Source: CAYRZF01 sp964428805 (GTDB lineage Bacteria > Methylomirabilota > Methylomirabilia > Rokubacteriales > CSP1-6). Taken from it: a stretch of 24,770 bases of DNA. Shown here piece after piece: positions 1 to 7,357 of this stretch. The stretch lies in the NCBI GenBank assembly GCA_964428805.1, contig CAYRZF010000025.1, forward strand, positions 1 through 24,770, written 5' to 3'. Position 1 is the first letter of the stretch; each line of letters opens with the position of its first letter. A program made the translations under genes and the position numbers. A model generated the notes under the pieces. It was given only the letters and a program-made list of their open reading frames with translations. It ran no database searches and was not told the DNA's origin.

Positions 1-1016
1 ACGAGCTTGCCGAACTGCTTTCCCTCGGCGAGCACCCGTTGGGCTTCGGCGCCGTCCTTCAGCGGGAAGACCCGGTCCACGATCGGCTTGAGGCGGCCCC
101 TGAAGAACTGGGTCATGACCTGGTTGAACTCACGGCGATTGGCCATGGTGGAGCCGATGATCCGGAGCTGCTTCCAGAAGACCACCCGGATGTCGGTTTC
201 GCCGATCGGCCCTGAGGTCGCTCCGCACGTGACCAGTCGTCCCCCCTTGGCCAGCGCCCGGAGCGAGCCTTTCCACGTGGCGGCACCCACATTTTCGAGC
301 ACTACGTCCACGCCCCGCTTGCCGGTTCTCTCCGAGACTACCTTGACCCAGTCCTCCTTCGTGTAGTTGATGCACTCGTCGGCGCCGAGGGCCTTGGCGC
401 GCTGGAGCTTATCGTCGCTCGAGGAGGTCACCCAGACCCGGGCGCCGCAGAGCTTGCCGATCTGCACAGCCGTGGACGACACCCCGCCGCCGACGCCGAG
501 GATGAGCAGGTCCTCACCGGCGCGGAGCGCGGCTTGCGTGACCAGCATCCGCCACGCGGTCATGTTCACGAGGGTGAAGGCCGCGGCGCCCTCGTAACTG
601 ATCGCATCCGGCAGCTTGAGGACATTTCTCCCGTCCACCTTGACGTACTCGGCGAGCCCCCCGTAGGTGTGTTCGCCCACAATCCCGTAGCTGATGCAGA
701 GGCTATCCTCCCCTTGGATGCAGTACTCGCAGCGGCCGCAGTTGAGGTTTGGGTTCACCGCCACGCGGTCCCCGATTTTCACTCCCTGAACGGCAGCGCC
801 CACCTCGGCGACGTCACCCGCGATGTCGCAGCCTGACCAGAAGGGCAAGGGGAGTTTCAGGCCCGGCAGCCCCTCACGGACGAACAGATCAAGATGGTTC
901 AGGGCACAGGCTCGGACCCGCACCAGAACCTCGGTCGGTGCGATCTTCGGGTCGGGAACGTCCTGATAGTTGAGCTTCTCCAGGCCACCGTGCTCGTTGA
1001 ATGCCAGGGCTTTCAT
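1..1016 (-). CDS. Zinc-binding alcohol dehydrogenase / quinone oxidoreductase family protein (3' end cut by window)
   Basis: A medium-chain dehydrogenase/reductase that should oxidise or reduce an alcohol, aldehyde or enone with NAD(P)H; the substrate cannot be told. Translation from ATG at 1016 gives MKALAFNEHGGLEKLNYQ, a normal family start, preceded by a strong Shine-Dalgarno (AAGGAGA). The GroES-like domain comes first and holds a structural zinc set C93-x2-C96-x2-C99-x7-C107. The Rossmann half follows, with LLILGVGGGVSSTAVQIGK near 170-190. The reading frame is open to base 1 after 338 codons (ending QFGKL), so only a few C-terminal residues are missing. It lies 10 bases downstream of an F420-dependent LLM oxidoreductase and is probably the distal gene of the same operon. 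Family assignment is secure; substrate is not. Confidence 0.93.
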   Translation of the reverse strand, partial: MKALAFNEHGGLEKLNYQDVPDPKIAPTEVLVRVRACALNHLDLFVREGLPGLKLPLPFWSGCDIAGDVAEVGAAVQGVKIGDRVAVNPNLNCGRCEYCIQGEDSLCISYGIVGEHTYGGLAEYVKVDGRNVLKLPDAISYEGAAAFTLVNMTAWRMLVTQAALRAGEDLLILGVGGGVSSTAVQIGKLCGARVWVTSSSDDKLQRAKALGADECINYTKEDWVKVVSERTGKRGVDVVLENVGAATWKGSLRALAKGGRLVTCGATSGPIGETDIRVVFWKQLRIIGSTMANRREFNQVMTQFFRGRLKPIVDRVFPLKDGAEAQRVLAEGKQFGKL

Positions 1017-1026
1017 GGCGGTCTCC

Positions 1027-2043
1027 TTAGCCGTTGAATTGCTTGACGAGCGCCGGCCAGCGGGGGTTGTCGAGGCCGGGCTGCCAGGGCTGGTAGAGGT
1101 TGCAGCGGTCCAGGAGCCCGGCGTACCGCTCCTGAATCAGCCGGGCGATGGTGGCGTAGGTGCCGGTGACGGCGTAGGCGTCCACCATCTCGTTGGTAAT
1201 CAGGCCGGCCATCCCCTGCCAGTCTCCCTCGACGGATTTCCGGTGAAGTTTGGGCGTCAGATCCTGCCAGCCGTGGGCGGTCAGGACGGGCTCGTACGTC
1301 CGGGTGGAGGCGTAGAAGGCGATTTGCTGCTTGACGGACTGTCTGGCCTCGGCGAGTTCCTTTTCGGTGTCGCCGACCACGGCGAAGACGGAGGCGGTGA
1401 ACGTGAAGTCGCTCCGCTTTCTCCCCGAGTGTTGAAGTCCTCGGGCCACCGCTGGATGGACGAATTCCCGGAGGTACGTCGGGCTGTTGAAGGGGTGGAC
1501 ATGGAGGCCGTCGCACAGCTCCCCCGCCAGCCGGCACATGTACTGGTTGACACCGGCGATGTAGATCGGGATCTGCGGATGTTTGATCGGGCCCGGGTTG
1601 AAGAAGGGGGTCATGAGGGTGAACTGGTAAAACGTCCCCTTGAAGTCGAGCTTGGTGCCGTTCTGCCAGCAGTCCCAGATGGTACGGAGCGCCAGGAGCA
1701 CCTCGCGCAGTCGTGGCCCAGGCGCCTCCCACTTGACCGAGAAGCGGCGCTCGTTGTGTCCCTTGACCTGCGTGCCCAGCCCCAGAAGGAAGCGCCCGTC
1801 GGAGGCGGCCTGGAGGTCCCAGGCGGTGTGGGCCAGGATCATGGGGCTGCGCGCAAAGGCAACGGCGATGGAGGTGCCGAGTTTGATCCGTGATGTCGCT
1901 GCCGCGGCGCCGGCCAGAGGCAGGAACGGGTCATGCTTGGTCTCCGACGACCAGAGGCAGTCGAACCCCATTGCCTCGACCTTGCGCGCGTAGTCGCCGA
2001 TCCTGGCGAGGTCGTGGGTGAGCATCCCGACGTCGAGCCTCAT
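1027..2043 (-). CDS. F420-dependent LLM-class oxidoreductase (TIGR03617-like)
   Basis: A luciferase-like (TIM-barrel) oxidoreductase of the kind that uses reduced coenzyme F420; the substrate is unknown. The 338-residue product starts MRLDVGMLTHDLARIGDYA and carries typical LLM segments: FDCLWSSETKHDPFLPL near 27-43, a stretch resembling LGTSIAVAFARSPM near 55-68, and DGRFLLGLGTQVKGHNERRF near 80-100, the family's hallmark region. The ATG at 2043 overlaps the stop of the upstream TPR gene (ATGA), so the two are translationally coupled. A longer reading to 2196 only runs through TPR-gene codons and is not used. It resembles the TIGR03617 subgroup by eye, not by search. F420 biosynthesis genes lie in the same strand run, consistent with cofactor use. 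Confidence 0.9.
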   Translation of the reverse strand: MRLDVGMLTHDLARIGDYARKVEAMGFDCLWSSETKHDPFLPLAGAAAATSRIKLGTSIAVAFARSPMILAHTAWDLQAASDGRFLLGLGTQVKGHNERRFSVKWEAPGPRLREVLLALRTIWDCWQNGTKLDFKGTFYQFTLMTPFFNPGPIKHPQIPIYIAGVNQYMCRLAGELCDGLHVHPFNSPTYLREFVHPAVARGLQHSGRKRSDFTFTASVFAVVGDTEKELAEARQSVKQQIAFYASTRTYEPVLTAHGWQDLTPKLHRKSVEGDWQGMAGLITNEMVDAYAVTGTYATIARLIQERYAGLLDRCNLYQPWQPGLDNPRWPALVKQFNG

Positions 2044-3170
2044 GGGCGATCTCCCCGGATGGCGCGGAGCTCCGATTCCACCTTGCGGGACTCGTCGCCC
2101 AGGCGGAGGGCGCGGAACAGCTTCAGCGCCTGATCCAGCGCGAGCTGGGCGCCGGCCCGGTCGCCGGTCTCCAGTGCCAGGCGGCCCAGGTGCCACTGAG
2201 CGTACGCCAGGAGCGGCCGATCGTCCATCGCCGAAGCGAGCTCGGCCGCCTCGGCCAGCGAGCGTCGAGCGGCCTCGCGATCTCCCATCCCCCAGGCCGC
2301 GAGCCCCTCGTTTTGGACGGCGGTAACCAGCGGGCGGCTGAGGTTCTGGCGCCGCCCCACCTCCGCGGCGTCGCGGGCCAGTCCGAGCGCCTCGGCGGGG
2401 CGCTGCTGGGCCAGGCGGATCGCGGTGAGGGCGTTCAGCAGGTTCGCGACGCTTTCGGCATTCCCGGTCTGGCGGGTGGCGGCGAGCGCGTCGGCGTAGT
2501 ATCCCGCCGCCGCCTCCATCTGCCCTTGGCGCCGGGCGGTGCTCGCCATGTTTTCCAGGATCACCGCCGCGTCGCGAGGCGTCCCGGCCCGGCGTGCCAG
2601 GCTGAGCGCTTCCTTGTAGGCGTCCATCGCCGCCTCGTACCGGCCGGAGAAGCGGTGGGACTCGCCGATGTTGTTGAGCGCGGTCGTCTGGGCCCGGAGA
2701 TCGCCGAGGCTCCGCGCCAGCTTGAGGGATTCGGCCGAGACTTCGAACGCGCGGTCGTAGTCGCCGATGTCGAGGAGAACGTTAGCCAGGGCGTTGAGCG
2801 AGCGGACCCCGCGCGGGCGATCCCCGGAGCGACGGCTCAGGTCGTAGGCGTGGACGAAGGCGTCGGCGGCCTGGCGCGGCAAGCCCTCCTGCACGAAGAT
2901 CTCGCCGAGAAGGAAGTCGGCGTCCGCGGCGAGGTCGTTCCAGTGGCTCCGCTGCGCCGCCGCGAGGGCCTGGCGTACCGACGCGCGCGCGAACGGGAAG
3001 TCGCGCTTGGCGCGCCTTCCACGCGCCTCGTCCAGCAGGGCCACGATCTCTTCTCGTGCGAGGACCGGGCCCTGAGGGGGAGAAGGCTCGGGCTTCGGTG
3101 CGAGGGCGGCGCACCCCGAACCCAGGGCGAGGATCAGCACCAGCGCCGAGGCCCGAAGGGAAGCGGTCAC
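2040..3170 (-). CDS. TPR-repeat protein, probable lipoprotein
   Basis: A 376-residue tetratricopeptide-repeat protein, likely exported and possibly lipid-anchored. The start is a GTG at 3170, one base into the TAG stop of the amidohydrolase gene. The N-terminus (MTASLRASALVLILALGSGC) is a signal peptide ending in Cys20; the lipobox is atypical (G-S-G-C, with Gly at -3 instead of Leu/Val), so anchoring is uncertain. A Pro-rich linker follows, then about seven TPR-like helical pairs from residue 60 to the end, for example ALANVLLDIGDYDRAFEVS, ALNNIGESHRFSGRYEAAMD and YAQWHLGRLALETGDRAGAQ. TPRs mediate protein contacts; no enzyme domain is present. Position between an exported amidohydrolase and an LLM oxidoreductase gives no clear function. 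Confidence 0.85.
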   Translation of the reverse strand: MTASLRASALVLILALGSGCAALAPKPEPSPPQGPVLAREEIVALLDEARGRRAKRDFPFARASVRQALAAAQRSHWNDLAADADFLLGEIFVQEGLPRQAADAFVHAYDLSRRSGDRPRGVRSLNALANVLLDIGDYDRAFEVSAESLKLARSLGDLRAQTTALNNIGESHRFSGRYEAAMDAYKEALSLARRAGTPRDAAVILENMASTARRQGQMEAAAGYYADALAATRQTGNAESVANLLNALTAIRLAQQRPAEALGLARDAAEVGRRQNLSRPLVTAVQNEGLAAWGMGDREAARRSLAEAAELASAMDDRPLLAYAQWHLGRLALETGDRAGAQLALDQALKLFRALRLGDESRKVESELRAIRGDRP

Positions 3171-4051
3171 TATTCCACCTTGAACAGCCGGGCGGCGTTT
3201 TTGTAGGCGACCTTGTCGGCGACCTCGGGGGGGAGTTCACCCAGAATTCGGCGGGTCCATCCCATGAGTCGATCGAGCGTGGCAGGCTCGAACAGACGCG
3301 GCGCCCACACGTCGATCCCCATCAGAAAGCGATCGGGCATTTTCTCGATGAGCGTTTTCCACGCCGGGGCGAGCGGCCCCGTTTCGGACGCGAGCTTCGG
3401 GGTCCTCAGGTAGTGCATCCCCGAGAGATCCACCATCAGGTTCGCGTTCTTGCCGAGCAACCGCTCGAGCACCGCCGGCTCGGCGCTCCCCCCGTGGGCC
3501 AGGACGATGGTGGTCTTTGGATGTTTTTGGAGCGCGGCCTCGAGCCCCCCGGCCGCTTCGACGGTCAGCTCGGCATGGATCACGACCGGAACGCCGTGCT
3601 TCGCCGCGACCTCCAGCACCTGACCGAAGATCGGGGCGTCGGCCTTCCGTTCGATCTTGCGCGAGACCTGCCGGAGGTGGACCTCGCCGGCCGCCCGGTA
3701 TTTCCCTGAGGCCAGAAGCGCGTCCAGTCTCGTTGCCTGCTCGGGGCTCAGCGGGTCGGGGACCGGCGCTGCCTGGATGATGCGGTCCGGGTAGCGTTTG
3801 GCCGCGGCGGCGATCCATTCCACGTCCTGCTTTTGCACCCCGCCCACCCCGAGGAGGAGGACCCTGGCCACGTTATGTCGCTTCATGGCCTCCACGTAGG
3901 CGTCCAGCACTTGAAGATTCGGCAGGTGGGAGTGGGCGTCGATGAGCGGCCCCCGGTACGGCGCCTGGGCGAGCGCCGAGCGCGCGGCAGGCACAGCGAT
4001 GCCGAAGAGAAGAGCGAGCAGGAGGACCGCGCACGCGCGCGACAGGTTCAT
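3170..4051 (-). CDS. Exported amidohydrolase (amidohydrolase_2 / TIM-barrel metal-dependent hydrolase)
   Basis: A 293-residue metal-dependent hydrolase or decarboxylase of the amidohydrolase-2 type. An N-terminal signal peptide (hydrophobic 5-25, ending about SALAQA) sends it to the periplasm. The metal-binding HxH is in LIDAHSHLPN (H40, H42). Further candidate ligands are in VVIHAEL, VLAHGGSAE and MGIDVWAP (conserved His, His and Asp in strand ends). The length matches small members of the family. The ATG overlaps the stop of the HicB-like gene upstream (ATGA), and no Shine-Dalgarno is visible, which fits translational coupling. Substrate is unknown; the neighbours (dehydrogenase, SDR, CoA transferase) suggest catabolism of an organic acid or amide. 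Confidence 0.88.
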   Translation of the reverse strand: MNLSRACAVLLLALLFGIAVPAARSALAQAPYRGPLIDAHSHLPNLQVLDAYVEAMKRHNVARVLLLGVGGVQKQDVEWIAAAAKRYPDRIIQAAPVPDPLSPEQATRLDALLASGKYRAAGEVHLRQVSRKIERKADAPIFGQVLEVAAKHGVPVVIHAELTVEAAGGLEAALQKHPKTTIVLAHGGSAEPAVLERLLGKNANLMVDLSGMHYLRTPKLASETGPLAPAWKTLIEKMPDRFLMGIDVWAPRLFEPATLDRLMGWTRRILGELPPEVADKVAYKNAARLFKVE

Positions 4052-4224
4052 GCTGAAGGAGGAGTCGGTGTCCCGCCGCGCTGGAGGTGCAGTTCCAGCG
4101 CGTCGAAGAGGCGCGCCAAGGCCTCATTCTCGGTGCGGCCGGTGGCACCGATGCCCGGATACTCCACGGCCGCCGCCACGAACTCGCCGGTCGCGTTCTG
4201 CTCGACGATAACCTCGACTCGCAT
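4048..4224 (-). CDS. Small HicB-like protein (58 aa)
   Basis: A 58-residue protein from ATG 4224: it starts MRVEVIVEQNATGEFVAAAV and continues EYPGIGATGRTENEALARLF. The pattern of a beta hairpin followed by 'YPGIGATGRTENEALARL' is typical of HicB-type partial RNase H-like folds found in antitoxins and in lone small proteins. There is no DNA-binding domain and no HicA toxin next to it, so calling it an antitoxin would go too far. It sits 13 bases after the 2-hydroxyacid dehydrogenase stop and overlaps the amidohydrolase start (ATGA). A longer reading to 4308 is rejected because the extra residues are low-complexity Arg/Ala and antisense-like. Confidence 0.72.
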   Translation of the reverse strand: MRVEVIVEQNATGEFVAAAVEYPGIGATGRTENEALARLFDALELHLQRGGTPTPPSA

Positions 4225-4237
4225 GCTCAGGCTGGCG

Positions 4238-5278
4238 CTACGGGCGGCGCGGCCCGCCCGCCTTCGTGCCTCCGAACCGCTGCCGCCAGCGCGTGACCGC
4301 CTGGGCATTCACCGAGTGCATGGGCACCTCGCCCTTGAGCGCGGTCAGGGTGGCCTCGAGGGCGAGCTTGAGACTGGCCACGCGTCCCGCCTCGGTGTGT
4401 CCGATGTTGTGGGGGGTGAGAACCACCCGTTCGGGGTCCAGCGCCCGGAGCCGGCTCTCCATGGGGAGGGGTTCCTGGCCGAAGGTGTCCAGCGCGGCCC
4501 CGGCGATCCAGTTCTCCTCGATGGCCCGGCAGAGGGCATCCTCGTCCACCAGCTCGCCCCGGGCCGTGTTGATGAGGAACGCGGTCCGCTTCATGGCTCT
4601 CAACTCCTTTTCTCCGATCATGCCGCGGGTCTTGGAGGTCAGGGCCACATGCAGGCTCACCACGTCCGACTCCGCCAGGAGCGCGGGGAGGGTCACGAGC
4701 GCGACTCCGAGCGGTCGCGCCTTTTCCGGGGAGACATAAGGATCAACCGCCAGCAGGCGCGCGTCCCATCCCTGGAGACGTCGCGCGACCTGCGTGGCCG
4801 CGCGCCCCAGGCCCACCAGCCCGATTGTCTTTCCGGCGAGCAGAGAGCCGCGATCCACGCGCTGCGCCCATCCGCCGCGGCGGAGCTTGGCCTCGTTGCG
4901 CTTGATGCGCTTGAGGAGCGTGAGCATGAGCCCGATGGTGGCCTCCGCGGCGCCCACGAACTGCTGGGGGGCCGGGCTGTTGGCGACGATGATGCCGAGC
5001 TCGGTGGCGGCGGCCACGTCGATCTTGTCCATTGCGACAAACGGCAGGACCACCAGCCTGAGCTGCTCGGCACCTTCCAGCACCGGCCGGCTGATGGTGT
5101 CCAGGTGGGAGGCCATGATGACGTCGGCGTCGCGACACCACTCGACCAGCTCCTCCTCGGTGTACGGCTGCCGCCCAGGTTGGTCCATCGGCCGGCCCAG
5201 CACGACCTCGTGACCGGCCTCTCTGAGTGAGTCGAACTCCTGAGATGGGCCGTAAGCACCCGTGACGATGATTTTCAT
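4238..5278 (-). CDS. D-isomer-specific 2-hydroxyacid dehydrogenase
   Basis: A 346-residue NAD-dependent oxidoreductase that interconverts 2-oxo acids and D-2-hydroxy acids (phosphoglycerate/glyoxylate/formate dehydrogenase superfamily). The cofactor domain has the Rossmann motif TIGLVGLGRAATQVARRL at 151-168. The catalytic set is visible: R240 in INTARGELVDE, E269 in DTFGQEPLP and H290 in LTPHNIGHT. The length is close to the family norm (about 310-350) with a slightly extended C-terminus rich in basic residues. It lies in the run with an SDR and a CaiB-type enzyme upstream and an amidohydrolase downstream, so a role in a hydroxy-acid catabolic path is plausible. The exact substrate cannot be assigned. 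Confidence 0.93.
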   Translation of the reverse strand: MKIIVTGAYGPSQEFDSLREAGHEVVLGRPMDQPGRQPYTEEELVEWCRDADVIMASHLDTISRPVLEGAEQLRLVVLPFVAMDKIDVAAATELGIIVANSPAPQQFVGAAEATIGLMLTLLKRIKRNEAKLRRGGWAQRVDRGSLLAGKTIGLVGLGRAATQVARRLQGWDARLLAVDPYVSPEKARPLGVALVTLPALLAESDVVSLHVALTSKTRGMIGEKELRAMKRTAFLINTARGELVDEDALCRAIEENWIAGAALDTFGQEPLPMESRLRALDPERVVLTPHNIGHTEAGRVASLKLALEATLTALKGEVPMHSVNAQAVTRWRQRFGGTKAGGPRRP

Positions 5279-5293
5279 GGACTCTTTGGGATG

Positions 5294-5386
5294 TTAATCG
5301 TCCACGTACCAGCAGGCGGCTTCGTACCCGTCCCGCCGGAGCTGCCTGGCCTTGAACTCACAGAACAGGTCTCTCGCTTGGTCAGA
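5294..5386 (-). pseudogene. Possible remnant of a protein-coding gene (C-terminal fragment)
   Basis: Between the SDR stop and the 2-hydroxyacid dehydrogenase start, one minus-strand frame reads DQARDLFCEFKARQLRRDGY followed by EAACWYVDD and TAA. The composition is protein-like, codon third positions are mostly G/C as in the real genes, and there is no ATG/GTG/TTG to open it. It could be the 3' end of a lost gene, or chance. I do not recognise the family. Confidence 0.3.
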
Positions 5387-6146
5387 CGATCCCGGCGCCC
5401 ATGCCGCCGTCCACCGGCAGGGCAATTCCCGTGACCCAGCGCGCCTCGTCGCTGGCCAGATAGACGGCCGCGTACGCCACGTCATCCGGCTCTCCCAGGA
5501 AGCCGAGCGGGTGGCGCCTGACCACCGCGTCGTACTCCCCGGTCCGGCGCAGCCCCGCCAGGAACTCACGGTTGATCTCGGTTTCGACGAAGGCCGGGCA
5601 GAGCGCGTTTACGCGCACGCCGTGGGGGGCGTAGTCGAGCGCCATCCCGCGGGTCAGGATCAGCAGGGCGCCTTTGGAGGCGCCGTAGGCCGCGCGGTTG
5701 GGCGTTCCCATGAGCCCCGCGATGGAAGAGAGATTGACGATGTTTCCCCGGGACTTGATCAGCTCCGGGAGCGCGTGCTTGGAGCAGAGGAAGACGCTCG
5801 TGAGGTTGGCGTCGATGGTCCGCCGCCAGTCCTCCTCGGGACAGTCCACCACGTTGGTGCGGGAGACCATGATGCCGGCGTTGTTGACGAGGATGTCGAG
5901 CTGGCCGAAGGCGTCCACGGTCGTCCGGATCAGTCGCTGGATATCGGCGGTGATCGTCACATCCCCGGAGACGGCGAGAGCCCGCCCGCCCGCGTCGGTG
6001 ATCGTTTTCGCGGTGGCCTCGATCGGTCCCGGTCGCCGGCCGTTGACGACGACGCTGGCGCCCTCCCGCGCGAACATGAGCGCGATGCCCCGGCCCAGGC
6101 CGCTCCCGGCCCCGGTCACGATCGCCGCCTTGCCCTTCAACCGCAT
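5382..6146 (-). CDS. Short-chain dehydrogenase/reductase (SDR), 3-oxoacyl reductase-like
   Basis: A 254-residue classical SDR using NAD(P)H to oxidise an alcohol or reduce a ketone. Motifs in order: cofactor-binding TGAGSGLGRG (11-20), GDV at 61-63, NNAG (88-91), catalytic S141, Y154 and K158 (NLSSIAG, YGASKGA), and the C-terminal ALPVDGGMGAG. The start ATG at 6146 has a good Shine-Dalgarno (GGGAGGA) a few bases upstream; longer readings run into the CaiB gene and are rejected. It follows a CaiB/AMACR-type gene by 11 bases, so a 3-hydroxyacyl-CoA or similar substrate is a reasonable guess, not more. Confidence 0.93.
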   Translation of the reverse strand: MRLKGKAAIVTGAGSGLGRGIALMFAREGASVVVNGRRPGPIEATAKTITDAGGRALAVSGDVTITADIQRLIRTTVDAFGQLDILVNNAGIMVSRTNVVDCPEEDWRRTIDANLTSVFLCSKHALPELIKSRGNIVNLSSIAGLMGTPNRAAYGASKGALLILTRGMALDYAPHGVRVNALCPAFVETEINREFLAGLRRTGEYDAVVRRHPLGFLGEPDDVAYAAVYLASDEARWVTGIALPVDGGMGAGIV

Positions 6147-6157
6147 CGGATCCTCCC

Positions 6158-7357
6158 TCACGCCACGACGCGCTTGTCGCGGAGCTGCCGGATCTCTTCC
6201 GGCTTCATCCCCAGCTCGCTCAGCACCTGGTCGGTGTGCTCGCCCCGGTAGGGGGCCGCGCCGCGGACCCTGCCCGGTGTCCCCGACATTTTGATAGCGA
6301 CGCCGACCTCCTTGACCTTTCCGATCTCGGGGTGCTCGGTCTCCACCACCATCTGGCGCGCCCGGATCTGCGGGTCCTCGAAGACCTCCTCGACGTCGTA
6401 CACCTTCCCCACGCACACGTCCTGCTTGACGAGGAAGTCATACCACTCGTCGCGCGGCCGGGTCCGGATGATCGCCTCGATCTCCTCCCGCACCCTGATT
6501 TCCTCCGGGTTGGCGGCGCGCACGAACTGGTCCGCGAGGCGGCTGTACTTCGCGAAGTCCGGGCGCCCGATCGCCCTGCAGAAGTTCTCCCAGAGCCAGG
6601 GCTCCGTGCAGGCGATGCTGAGGAGCTTCCGGTCCTTGGTCTCGTACACGGCGTAGTACGGGTAGGAGCCGCCGAGGAAACCGGCGCCGCGCCGGGGGGC
6701 CAGGCCGTCGCTGAAGAAGAAGCGGAGGTTCGGCGTGGCCCCAAGCAGGGAGAGAGTCGCGTCGAGGTATGCCACGTCCACGTGTTGACCCTTGCCGGTT
6801 CGCTCGCGCGCAAACAGCGCGATCATGATCCCGAGGGCGCCGTGGAGGCTCGCCCCGCCGTAGTCGGCGACGAGGTTCAGGGGGATGGCGGGTTTTCTGT
6901 CCGCCTCTCCAATGAGCCCGAGGACGCCCGACAGCGATAGATAATTCAGGTCGTGGGCGGGATAGTCGCGGTACGGGCCGTCCTGCCCGAACCCCGAGAG
7001 CGAGCAGTAGATGATGCGCGGGTCGATCTTCCTGATCGTCTCATAATCTCCCCCAAGGCGTTTCATGACCCCGGGGCGGAACCCCTCGACGATGACATCA
7101 GCCGTCGCGGCCAGCCCATGGAAGATCGCTTGCCCCTCGGGAGTCTTGAGGTTCAGCGCCAGGCTCCGCTTGTTCCGGTTGACGTAGGCAAAGGCGGCCC
7201 GGCGCTTCTCCTCGTCGGGTTCGGGCTTGCCGTCGGCTGCGGGGGTCTCGACTTTTAAGACCTCCGCACCCATGTCGGCGAGCAGCATTGTGCAGAACTC
7301 GCCCGGCGCCACGCGCGCCAGCTCCAGGATCTTGATACCGTCGAGGGCTCCCATCAT
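6158..7357 (-). CDS. CaiB/BaiF family CoA transferase, alpha-methylacyl-CoA racemase-like
   Basis: A 399-residue family III CoA transferase-fold protein. Family members move CoA between carboxylic acids or racemise 2-methylacyl-CoA. The N-terminus ALDGIKILELARVAPGEFC is typical. Residues H135-D136 (PAHDLNYLSLSGVL) and D165 (NLVADYGGAS) match the His/Asp acid-base pair of alpha-methylacyl-CoA racemase, with the same 30-residue spacing as H126/D156 in the mycobacterial enzyme; D136 is also where transferases keep their catalytic Asp, so either activity is possible. Two ATGs in a row (7357, 7354) can start it. The first overlaps the TGA that ends the read-through form of the upstream protease-rhodanese gene (TGATG), which implies translational coupling. 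Confidence 0.92.
   Translation of the reverse strand: MMGALDGIKILELARVAPGEFCTMLLADMGAEVLKVETPAADGKPEPDEEKRRAAFAYVNRNKRSLALNLKTPEGQAIFHGLAATADVIVEGFRPGVMKRLGGDYETIRKIDPRIIYCSLSGFGQDGPYRDYPAHDLNYLSLSGVLGLIGEADRKPAIPLNLVADYGGASLHGALGIMIALFARERTGKGQHVDVAYLDATLSLLGATPNLRFFFSDGLAPRRGAGFLGGSYPYYAVYETKDRKLLSIACTEPWLWENFCRAIGRPDFAKYSRLADQFVRAANPEEIRVREEIEAIIRTRPRDEWYDFLVKQDVCVGKVYDVEEVFEDPQIRARQMVVETEHPEIGKVKEVGVAIKMSGTPGRVRGAAPYRGEHTDQVLSELGMKPEEIRQLRDKRVVA

Noticed and set aside
3833..5230. A 465-codon plus-strand frame opposite the hydroxyacid dehydrogenase
   Set aside because: Antisense of a gene with intact catalytic residues; no domain of its own.
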